This document shows, piece by piece, positions 1-6,689 of a stretch of 12,249 nt of DNA. Position numbers and translations under genes: made by a program. The notes below the pieces were generated by a model, which saw nothing but the letters and a program-made list of their open reading frames with translations, was not told the DNA's origin and made no database searches. The stretch spans positions 1-12,249 of the forward strand of contig JAIBHM010000036.1 in assembly GCA_020028535.1 (NCBI GenBank), written 5' to 3'. Every line of letters starts with the position of its first letter. Positions within the stretch are counted from its first letter, which is position 1. Source of the DNA: Armatimonadota bacterium (GTDB taxonomy: Bacteria; Sysuimicrobiota; Sysuimicrobiia; Sysuimicrobiales; Kaftiobacteriaceae).

Positions 1-1173
1 CATCTTGCCCTTCCACGCCTCGGGCAGCGCCTCGACTCGCAGGGAGCCTTCCAACAGCGCTTTCTCCAACTCGAACCTGAGCATGATGTGGAGGTTGTAC
101 GTCACTTCGTCGGCCTCGACTCGGATCAATGATGGGCGCACCAGGTTGACGGCCCTGTAAAACAACTCGGCATCAACCTTCCGGAGCTGCGCGGGGAATT
201 GCTGCTGCAGCACCGGGTAGTAGTGCTCCCAAAATGGCCGGCTACGGCCGACCAGATTTTCCCACATCCGAGACTGGGACTCGTGCATGCCGAGACTTGC
301 CCCCCGGGCCAGCGGTGTGCGGTCCAGGGACGGATCGACACCTTGCTCATACATGGCGTGCCCGGCCTCGTGGAAGATGCCGAAAATCGCAGACGGCAAA
401 TACCGCCGCTGGTACCGTGTCGTGATGCGAACGTCATTGACATTGAACCCGCTGGCGAACGGATGCGGACTCGTGTCCAGACGTCCGCGGCGGAGATCGT
501 ATCCGAACGCCTCGGCGATCTTGAGGCCGAATTCGCGCTGGCCTTCCTCAGGGTAGTCCTGCCTGAGGAAGTCGTCATCGACGGTTCGACCGCGGTCGGC
601 GATCGCGCGTACGAAGGGCACGGTAACCTGCCGCAGCCGGGCGAAGATCACGTCCACCTCGCGCGCCTTCATGTCAGGTTCGTACAGGTCGAGCAACGCG
701 TCGTACGGATGCTCGATGAACCCCAGGTAGTCCGCAGTCCGCCGGGCGAAGTCAACCATCTTCTCCAACGATGGGCGGAAGCCCGGGAAGTCGTTCCGTT
801 TGCGCGCCTCGCGCCAGACCTGCACGCTGAGCGACGATTCGCGGGCCTTCTCGGCGACGAAATCGCTCGGCAGCTTCGTCAGCCGATCGTAATCGCGACG
901 GGTCATGCGGGCGAGCGCCGCCCCATCGGAGTCGGGTGCGAGGCCGGCCGCCTCGCGTTCCGCCGCCTCGAGGAGCCGCCCCGTTTCGGGGGAGGTGAAA
1001 TACTCGTGCGCCAGGCGCGTCAGCGTCGCGAGCTGCGCCGCGCGCGCCGCCGTCCCTCCGGGGGGCATGAGCGTCTCCTGATCCCACCGCAAGAAGGCGG
1101 CGGCCGATCGGATGTCCGCGATCATGGTCAGGTGCTTCCGCAGGCGCGTGATTCCGTCAGGCGTGTCAGTCAT
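1..1173 (-). CDS. M32 family metallocarboxypeptidase (carboxypeptidase Taq), 3' end outside window
   Basis: This is a zinc (or cobalt) metallocarboxypeptidase of family M32, a cytosolic exopeptidase that removes C-terminal residues from peptides. The frame is open from the ATG at 1173 to the window edge, giving 391 residues. Family members are about 500 residues, so roughly the last 110 are missing. The HExxH metal motif reads HEAGH at residues 268-272 (bases 358-372). The downstream M32 signature HESQSRMWEN starts at residue 297 and supplies the third ligand, Glu298. The N-terminal segment with RWDQETLMPPGG (about residues 30-40) is also typical of M32. The start is supported by family alignment and by an upstream AGAAAGG (1184-1190), 10 nt from the ATG. 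There is no signal peptide. The gene lies 90 nt downstream of the amidohydrolase gene on the same strand and could be cotranscribed with it. The family call is very secure; the substrate preference is unknown. Confidence 0.96.
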   Translation of the reverse strand, partial: MTDTPDGITRLRKHLTMIADIRSAAAFLRWDQETLMPPGGTAARAAQLATLTRLAHEYFTSPETGRLLEAAEREAAGLAPDSDGAALARMTRRDYDRLTKLPSDFVAEKARESSLSVQVWREARKRNDFPGFRPSLEKMVDFARRTADYLGFIEHPYDALLDLYEPDMKAREVDVIFARLRQVTVPFVRAIADRGRTVDDDFLRQDYPEEGQREFGLKIAEAFGYDLRRGRLDTSPHPFASGFNVNDVRITTRYQRRYLPSAIFGIFHEAGHAMYEQGVDPSLDRTPLARGASLGMHESQSRMWENLVGRSRPFWEHYYPVLQQQFPAQLRKVDAELFYRAVNLVRPSLIRVEADEVTYNLHIMLRFELEKALLEGSLRVEALPEAWKGKM

Positions 1174-1238
1174 CGGTTGGCAACCTTTCTGGATCGGACT
1201 CAATTGCGGGATACTGTTTGAATTCGGATCGCGGAGGA

Positions 1239-1277
1239 CCACTCCTTTGCAGCCAGGGCATCGCTACAGAGGAGTGG
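1239..1277 (-). other. Hairpin spanning the amidohydrolase stop codon
   Basis: CCACTCCT at 1239-1246 and AGGAGTGG at 1270-1277 are perfect inverted repeats. Pairing extends inward through a G-U pair to an 11-bp stem with a loop of about 17 nt that contains the amidohydrolase TAG stop. No T-tract follows on the - strand, so an intrinsic terminator is not supported. It could act as an mRNA 3'-end or processing structure between this gene and the carboxypeptidase gene, or have no function. Confidence 0.35.
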
Positions 1278-2904
1278 CGGGGACAAACGGGCGTCTGTTC
1301 CGTACGTCCCAGATTCCACGGCTGGTGAGGCGGATCCACGGCAGGGAGTCAAAGGTCAGGAAGAGCAGGCTGAACAGCGGATCCCCGAAACGATATCCGC
1401 GTTCCCGCATCAGCGCGTTGAACTGCCGGTTCGCGGCAACGACCTCCGGCCACGACCGTGTGGAATAGATGCGATCTTCGAACGCAAGCCGGAAGCGTTC
1501 CTCTCCGTGCTCAACCACGACGAGTCCGCCGCCATCTTGGGCGAGCCTGTCGAGCGCCTCCGCCATGTCCTCCGCGCGCTGCCCCAGGACGATCACGTCG
1601 CCGAAACTGCTGCTGAACGTGGTCGCGAGACCGCCCAGGTGATTCACGAGCCCCACCAGCCGGCTGCGGGTGATCCAGCGACCTCGCTGGTCGATGAGGG
1701 CGACATGAAGCGCATCCTTCGATATCTCACCGGGAGGGACGATCTCCGTGATCACGTCGTTCAACAGCCGCATCGCAGGAGCGTTTGGAGTAGCGTCCAC
1801 GAGCGTGTGTGGTGAAAGACGGGGGATCGCGGCGTCTTCGAGCATGCCAGAGACCGGTACGTGCGGGAGTGGGGCGACCAGTTCCCCCCGCTCGGCCACG
1901 ATTCGTCCGTCGGCGATGGTCATCAGCGGTGCCGGCTCCCTCAGGTCCGTCAGGATATTCAAGTCGGCCCGTTTGCCAACGGCGATCTCACCCACGTCTG
2001 TGAAGCCGAAGTAGTCGGCCGGGTTGAGCGTCACCATGCGCAGAACCCGCATCGGTTCGATGCCCTGCTCGATGGCAATGCGCATCAGGTAGTCGAGGTA
2101 GCCATAATCGTCCACAAAAACGGGGGTGGGGCCGTCCACCGTCAACATGACCTGGTCCAGCCACTCGGGCCGATCTCTCACAGCGTTGAGCAGTTCCGGC
2201 AGGTCGGGGCGAATGGAACTGTGGCGGAGCATCGTGGCGAGGCCGGCTCGTAGACGGTCCTCCACCTCACGCGCGGTGATCGCTTCGTGACATGATGTGA
2301 AGCCTGCCTCCGCAAGCGCGACCAGCCGCTCATACGAGGCCCCCGGCGCATGGCCCTCCACGCGCCTGCCGTCTTCGCGCGCAGCACGAATCTTTGCCAG
2401 GAGGTCGGGGTCCCCATGCAGCACGTCCACCCAGCGGGTGACTTCGCCAACCGCAGCAACAGAGGGAAGCCGCCAAAGCCTGCGCACGGTCTCCAGGCTG
2501 AACCTGGCCTGATCGGAGATCGCCTGGGGATGCAGCCGGATGAGATGGCGGATCTTCATCGGCAGGGCAGCCATGTGTTCCAGCAGGTCGGGCAGGCGAT
2601 CCGGTTTGGCGAGCAGCATCAGCGGAAGAGTGTCCACGACCGCCGTCGTCGTGCCGTGCCGGAGCAGCGCCCCCGCGAATTCCGCAGGGTTCACGATGGT
2701 GAAGTGGGTGTGCGGCTCGATATAGCCGGGAACGACGACCCTTCCTGACACGTCGAGGACGTGGCGCGCGTCCACTGCTCCCGCTTCGCGTACGGCGGAA
2801 ATGCTGATTCCGGTGACGACTACATCGGCGCGGCGCAGCGTTCTCGAACGAGGATCCGCTACGCGGCCTCCTCGGAGCGCAAGATCAGGCGTATGAGAGT
2901 TCAC
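1264..2904 (-). CDS. Adenine deaminase-like amidohydrolase (divergent)
   Basis: This 546-residue protein is a two-domain metal-dependent amidohydrolase of the adenine deaminase group. Classical members deaminate adenine to hypoxanthine in purine salvage. The N-terminal beta-sandwich and TIM barrel carry PGYIEPHTHF (metal ligands His65 and His67), GEVTRW (Glu154, the likely bridging ligand), EGHAPG (His185), SCHEA (His206) and TVDG (Asp257). These are followed by the typical VTLNPADYFG and KRADLNIL segments around residues 291-318. The adenine deaminase C-terminal domain spans about residues 370-540 and ends with LTSRGIWDV. The HxHxES, TDD, HDSHN and PIAGLMS signatures that I recall from classical enzymes are not matched, so the true substrate may differ. 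The start is GTG. An in-frame TAA lies 21 nt upstream and no other start codon lies between, so the start is well fixed. No good Shine-Dalgarno is present; see the promoter entry. The fold is secure, the adenine substrate is not. Confidence 0.85.
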   Translation of the reverse strand: MNSHTPDLALRGGRVADPRSRTLRRADVVVTGISISAVREAGAVDARHVLDVSGRVVVPGYIEPHTHFTIVNPAEFAGALLRHGTTTAVVDTLPLMLLAKPDRLPDLLEHMAALPMKIRHLIRLHPQAISDQARFSLETVRRLWRLPSVAAVGEVTRWVDVLHGDPDLLAKIRAAREDGRRVEGHAPGASYERLVALAEAGFTSCHEAITAREVEDRLRAGLATMLRHSSIRPDLPELLNAVRDRPEWLDQVMLTVDGPTPVFVDDYGYLDYLMRIAIEQGIEPMRVLRMVTLNPADYFGFTDVGEIAVGKRADLNILTDLREPAPLMTIADGRIVAERGELVAPLPHVPVSGMLEDAAIPRLSPHTLVDATPNAPAMRLLNDVITEIVPPGEISKDALHVALIDQRGRWITRSRLVGLVNHLGGLATTFSSSFGDVIVLGQRAEDMAEALDRLAQDGGGLVVVEHGEERFRLAFEDRIYSTRSWPEVVAANRQFNALMRERGYRFGDPLFSLLFLTFDSLPWIRLTSRGIWDVRNRRPFVPATPL

Positions 2905-2910
2905 TGCTTC

Positions 2911-2939
2911 AGAATACGAGTCTTACTTCCGGCCGGCAA
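2911..2939 (-). promoter_or_regulatory. Predicted sigma70-type promoter giving a leaderless amidohydrolase mRNA
   Basis: On the - strand, TTGCCG (2934-2939) is followed after exactly 17 nt by TATTCT (2911-2916). Each hexamer matches 4 of 6 consensus positions. The -10 box ends 6 nt before the GTG start, so the expected +1 falls on base 2904, the G of the start codon. The absence of a convincing Shine-Dalgarno agrees with leaderless translation. This is inference from spacing only. Confidence 0.45.
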
Positions 2940-3080
2940 CTCGGGAGACGGAGTCTTCCGCAGGAATCTATGGGCGGGCGAGGAATTGAAGGCCACCTTC
3001 ACCCGACCTCTCTCCGGCCCGCAGCACGTCCACCTGGCATACCCGGATGCTTGGCCCGGCCCTGACTCCGGCGAGGCAAA

Positions 3081-3087
3081 AGGGGGG
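3081..3087 (+). promoter_or_regulatory. Ribosome binding site fixing the start of the exported-protein gene
   Basis: AGGGGGG lies 7 nt upstream of the ATG at 3095. It favours this ATG over the in-frame ATG at 3047, which has no comparable site and would place 16 non-signal residues before the signal peptide. I could not find a convincing -35/-10 pair for this + strand gene in the 190-nt divergent intergenic region 2905-3094. Confidence 0.7.
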
Positions 3088-3094
3088 ATGCAGG

Positions 3095-3799
3095 ATGTGT
3101 CGGCTGTCAGTTCTGCTGGTGGCAGTTCCGCTGGTCGTCGCAGGTCTGGCTCTCCCGGTCGCCGCTCAGCCCGCGTTTCGCCATACACTCTCGCTTGGTG
3201 TGTGGATTGGGGCTGCTACGGCTTCCGAGGCCCCTGGCACCTGGTCTACCACCATCTGGAACCTCGACTACCGGGCTAGGTCCCTGACATCTCGATGGGG
3301 ATTTCACTTTCATTATGCAACCGGTTCTCGGGAAACGTTCTGGAGCACGGACGTTTCGTTTGGCGCTCCGAGTCCCACCCCCGGACTCGGTCTCCGCCCC
3401 TTCCTGGGGTATGGATCATTCAGCACGACACCCACCACTGCTCCCGTGACCAGCACCGGTTTCCGATTGGGTATCAAGGCAGACTACCCCCTCCTCCGCA
3501 CGCTCGCCGGCCAGAACGTGGACCTTGCCGTCAGCCTGGCCTGGAGTCCGTCGAACACGGTCACCTCATCGGCGGGCACGACGAGGGGAACGGCATTCGA
3601 AAGCATGGTTGCTGCAGAGTTCAAGATCCCCTGGATGCGGACTATGCTCCCGGGGCAGGCGGATTACTATCTCACAAGTTTCGCGCCGAATGGGTTCGAT
3701 CCCAACTGGGCGGGACGGGTAGGATGGAAAACGCTGGGGCTCACCGGCAGCAGTTACCAGTGGACAGGGCCGTTTCTGGAGATCTTCAAGACTTTCTAA
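3095..3799 (+). CDS. Exported beta-rich protein of unknown function, possible outer-membrane barrel
   Basis: I do not recognise this 234-residue protein. From the ATG at 3095 it has a clear Sec signal peptide: MCRLS, then a hydrophobic stretch of about 20 residues, ending in LPVAAQP, with likely cleavage after residue 24 or 25. The mature part is rich in Gly, Ser, Thr and aromatic residues. It has short alternating stretches such as HTLSLGVWIG, WGFHFHYATG, FRLGIKADY and VDLAVSLAW, as expected of amphipathic beta-strands. It ends GPFLEIFKTF, and a terminal Phe is the usual sorting signal of outer-membrane barrels. No catalytic motif or lipobox is visible. It is the only + strand gene here and is flanked by genes on the other strand. 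Its stop lies inside the end of the cyclase gene (14-nt convergent overlap, 3786-3799). That it is a real gene is well supported by the signal peptide and RBS; membrane insertion is inference. Confidence 0.8.
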   Translation: MCRLSVLLVAVPLVVAGLALPVAAQPAFRHTLSLGVWIGAATASEAPGTWSTTIWNLDYRARSLTSRWGFHFHYATGSRETFWSTDVSFGAPSPTPGLGLRPFLGYGSFSTTPTTAPVTSTGFRLGIKADYPLLRTLAGQNVDLAVSLAWSPSNTVTSSAGTTRGTAFESMVAAEFKIPWMRTMLPGQADYYLTSFAPNGFDPNWAGRVGWKTLGLTGSSYQWTGPFLEIFKTF

Positions 3800-6677
3800 G
3801 CGCAAGCACGGTTGAGGATAAGGCGAGGGCCTGCTCGGTCGAGAGGCCCTCGCCCTGCGTCCAGGCCTGACGAACCGCCTGTTCGCCAATTGCGGATCTG
3901 ATTTCATCCAGATCTCGCTCGTGTTGGGTGCGGTCGATGGGGGGCAGGGGAGCGCGGATCTCGCTGCGGATAGCCGCGGCCCGTCCCAACAACCTGGCCG
4001 CGGAATCGTAAGCGCGCCGCGCGACCCCGAGGGCCGCGACGCTTTCCAGGTACTCGGCGATTCCCCACTTATCCCACTGGTACCCGAGGCGTCCTCGGAT
4101 TGTTAGGCTCTCGCCGAAATGGCGAGCGGCAGCCGCGTCTTCGTGCAAGCGTGTCTCCACTTTGCCCATGAGCGTGAGGACGTTCGCTATCGTCAAGTCG
4201 TCACGGATATGCCGGAACAGCGAAAGGCTCTCCTCGAGCAGCGTCTTCGCCCGTTCATGCTCACTCCCTTGGAGCTCAACCCGCGCCAGCACGTACAGGG
4301 TCTGCGCCAGACCCGAGGGGCGGCTCATCCGGCGGTAGAGCTCGAGTGATTCCTCGAGGAGCGGGCGTCCGGCCTCGACGTCGCCCGAGTACGCCGTCGT
4401 CCTTCCCAGGATATGAAGGGAATCGACAATGCCCCTCTGGTCGCCCGACTCCCGGTAGAGCCTCAGACCTTCCTCGATGACCTCGCGCGCCCGATCGTAG
4501 TCGCCCTGGTACCAGAGCGCAATGCCCAGCAGCCGGAGCGACTCTCCGATGCCCCAGGAATCCTGCAAGTCGCGGAAGAGGGCGAGGCTCTCCTCGTGCA
4601 GCGATGCCGCACGGACGTAGTCGTCCATGCGCCGCGCCAGTAATCCGAGGTCGAGGAGAGAGAGCGCCAGCGCCCATCGATCGTTCAGCGCCTGGCTAAT
4701 ATCCCGCCCGGCCTGTGAGAGGCTGGCGGCCCGCGCGAGATCACCCTGCCGCCAGGCGACATACGCCGACGCACCAAGCGCCCGCGCATATGCGACCGTT
4801 GGCGCGCCGGCATGCGCCCTGAGCGCTTTCTCCAGCCAATCCCTGCCCTCGGTCAAGTGCCCCCGCTCATACCAGAAGTACCACAGGGCGCTCGCCAGCC
4901 TGAGCAATTCATGTGTCCGTCCCGGCGCGGAGACAGCCCACCCCATGGCGGCGCGAATGTCGTCATGCTCGACGTCGAGCCGCTCCAGCCAGACCTGTCC
5001 GTGGACGCTGCGCAATCGTGGTTCGGCCTCCTCGGCCACGGTGAGGAAGAACGCCAGGTGGGCATCCCTGAGAGCTTCCACTTTCCCGGAGGCAGCCAGC
5101 TTCGCGCGGCTGTACTCTCGAACGGTCTCGAGCAGCCGATAGCGCATCTCGCCGGCCTGCTCTTCCGCGTGCACGAGTGACTTGTCGATAAGGAGTGAGA
5201 GCCAGTCGATGACACCGGCCGTTTCGATCCTGCCCCCAGCACAGACCATTTCGGCCGCCTTCAGGGAGAACCGGCCGGCGAAGACAGAGAGACGTCGAAA
5301 CAATGTCTTCTCGTCTTCCGATAGCAGATCGTAGCTCCAGTCGATGGCTGACTCGAGCGTCTGCTGCCGCGCGAGCGTCCGCGAGCCACCCGTGAGCAGG
5401 CGGAAGCGGTCATCCAAGCGCCGCGCGATCTGATCGACCGAAAGGACCTTCACCCTCGCTGCTGCGAGTTCGATGGCCAGCGGGATCCCGTCCAGTCGCG
5501 TGACGACCTGGGCGATGGCGGGAGCGAGCGCGTCTGTGGGGACGAAGTCGGGCCGGCTCATGAGAATGCGTTCGACGAACAACCGCGCTGCCTCGGACCC
5601 GTCGAGCTGATCGAGGTTTCGCACGGGTCCGCCCTCCGGCAGCGATAGCGAAGGAACAACATAGTTCATCTCGCCACGGACCCCGAGGCCCTGACGGCTT
5701 GTGGCGAGGATCCGCAACTCTGGGACGCGGGTGAGGAGTACCTCGGCGAGGCGACCGCAGCCCACCAACAGGTGCTCGCAGCCGTCGAGGATGATCATTG
5801 CCTGGCGGCCGCGCAGGTAGTCGGCCAGCGCCCCCGTCATGTCGGAAGGTTCCTGGCGCAGTCCGAGATCTTTCGCCACAGCCCCGGCCACGAGTCCCGG
5901 GTCGGCCAGTGCGCTGAGCTCCACGAGCCAGATGCCGTTGGGAAATTGATCGAGCATCTCTGCGGCCGCTTGCAGCGCCAGCCGCGTCTTCCCACATCCA
6001 CCCGGACCTGTCAGGGTCAGAAGCCGCTTGTCATCGACCATTGCCTTGATTTCGGCGATCTCTCGCTCCCGTCCGATGAATGTGGTCAGCTGCACCGGAA
6101 GGTTGTTCGGAACGGCGCTGAGCGATCGCAGCGGTGGAAACTCGGAGGCGAGATCCGGAAGGACAACTTGAAAAATCCGTTCAGGCTGCTGCAAGTCTTT
6201 GAGCCGATGCTCCCCCAGGTCCCGGACCGTGACTTCCCGGGGCAGCTCATGGCGGACGAGGCTACAGGTCGTCTGGGAAAGCAGAATCTGTCCACCATAG
6301 CCGGCAACGCAGACACGGGCTGCGCGGTGGACGTCCATTCCCACATAGCCGGTCGCCGTCAGGACTGCTTCTCCAGTGTGGATGCCGATACGGACGCGGA
6401 CGGTAGCGCCGTCAAGCCACGGATGGACGGAGACGGCCCGCTGGATCGCGATCGCACAGTTCACCGCGCTGCGGGCTGTGGGGAACGAGACAAAAAAGGA
6501 CTCGCTCTGTGCATCTACCTCGGTTCCGTTGTGCGCAGCGATGGATTTCCGGAGAAGATCGTGGTGATCGGCGTGCAGCTGCCTGTAGTGGGTGTCGCCG
6601 AGATGACGCAGGAGGACTGTGGATCCTTCGATATCCGTGAAGAGGAACGTAACCGTCCCGGCCGGCAGGTCGGGCAT
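3786..6677 (-). CDS. Class III cyclase-homology / NB-ARC ATPase / TPR signalling protein
   Basis: This is a 963-residue cytosolic multidomain regulator. Residues 5-175 form a class III nucleotide cyclase homology domain: FTDIEGST with metal Asp15, VRIGIHTGEA, and VGMDVHRAARV. Residues 195-480 are an AfsR/MalT-like STAND (NB-ARC) ATPase, with P-loop GPGGCGKT (224-231), Walker B IILD (Asp298), ILATSR (323-328) and GIPLAIELAAAR (397-408). Residues about 570-900 are TPR repeats. There is no C-terminal LuxR-type helix-turn-helix, so direct DNA binding is not expected. The second metal site reads QSES where Gly-Asp is usual, the substrate Lys position is Asp55, and the transition-state Asn position is His117. 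Cyclase activity is therefore doubtful. The start is fixed by AGGAGG (6684-6689) 6 nt upstream. The gene lies 12 nt after the CoA-ligase stop and is probably cotranscribed with it. The architecture is secure; the signal sensed and the output are unknown. Confidence 0.92.
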   Translation of the reverse strand: MPDLPAGTVTFLFTDIEGSTVLLRHLGDTHYRQLHADHHDLLRKSIAAHNGTEVDAQSESFFVSFPTARSAVNCAIAIQRAVSVHPWLDGATVRVRIGIHTGEAVLTATGYVGMDVHRAARVCVAGYGGQILLSQTTCSLVRHELPREVTVRDLGEHRLKDLQQPERIFQVVLPDLASEFPPLRSLSAVPNNLPVQLTTFIGREREIAEIKAMVDDKRLLTLTGPGGCGKTRLALQAAAEMLDQFPNGIWLVELSALADPGLVAGAVAKDLGLRQEPSDMTGALADYLRGRQAMIILDGCEHLLVGCGRLAEVLLTRVPELRILATSRQGLGVRGEMNYVVPSLSLPEGGPVRNLDQLDGSEAARLFVERILMSRPDFVPTDALAPAIAQVVTRLDGIPLAIELAAARVKVLSVDQIARRLDDRFRLLTGGSRTLARQQTLESAIDWSYDLLSEDEKTLFRRLSVFAGRFSLKAAEMVCAGGRIETAGVIDWLSLLIDKSLVHAEEQAGEMRYRLLETVREYSRAKLAASGKVEALRDAHLAFFLTVAEEAEPRLRSVHGQVWLERLDVEHDDIRAAMGWAVSAPGRTHELLRLASALWYFWYERGHLTEGRDWLEKALRAHAGAPTVAYARALGASAYVAWRQGDLARAASLSQAGRDISQALNDRWALALSLLDLGLLARRMDDYVRAASLHEESLALFRDLQDSWGIGESLRLLGIALWYQGDYDRAREVIEEGLRLYRESGDQRGIVDSLHILGRTTAYSGDVEAGRPLLEESLELYRRMSRPSGLAQTLYVLARVELQGSEHERAKTLLEESLSLFRHIRDDLTIANVLTLMGKVETRLHEDAAAARHFGESLTIRGRLGYQWDKWGIAEYLESVAALGVARRAYDSAARLLGRAAAIRSEIRAPLPPIDRTQHERDLDEIRSAIGEQAVRQAWTQGEGLSTEQALALSSTVLALRKS
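3822..3854. other. Strong GC-rich hairpin within the 3' end of the cyclase gene
   Basis: GGCGAGGGCCT (3822-3832) and AGGCCCTCGCC (3844-3854) are a perfect 11-bp inverted repeat. CTC and GAG inside the loop can extend the stem to 14 bp with one bulged G. It begins 23 nt past the stop of the + strand exported-protein gene, where a terminator would be expected. It also codes for residues 942-951 of the cyclase protein. No T-tract follows on either strand, so an intrinsic terminator is only a possibility. Confidence 0.4.
4008..4847 (-). repeat. Seven in-register 40-residue TPR-like repeats
   Basis: Residues 611-890 of the cyclase/NB-ARC protein form seven consecutive repeats of exactly 40 residues (120 bp). 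They begin at residues 611 (GRDWLEKALR), 651, 691 (ASLHEESLAL), 731 (REVIEEGLRL), 771 (RPLLEESLEL), 811 (KTLLEESLSL) and 851 (ARHFGESLTI). Most units end with a GD-x-x-RA-like turn, for example GDLARA, GDYDRA and EHERA. The register is unbroken, with no insertion. Such long TPRs normally form a superhelical protein- or ligand-binding surface that regulates the attached STAND ATPase. Confidence 0.85.
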
Positions 6678-6689
6678 GACCCGCCTCCT

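Noticed and set aside
199..1221. + strand open frame (340 codons) over the carboxypeptidase gene
   Set aside because: The - strand frame encodes HEAGH and HESQSR of M32 in the right places, so the + strand frame is a shadow.
3047..3094. N-terminal extension of the exported protein from an earlier ATG
   Set aside because: It would put 16 residues, including Pro and Lys/Arg, ahead of a normal signal peptide and lacks an RBS; the ATG at 3095 has AGGGGGG at ideal spacing.
2901..3188. - strand open frame of 95 codons across the divergent intergenic region
   Set aside because: It overlaps both the amidohydrolase start and the exported-protein gene, is rich in Pro, Arg and Ser without a motif, and has no RBS that I can see.
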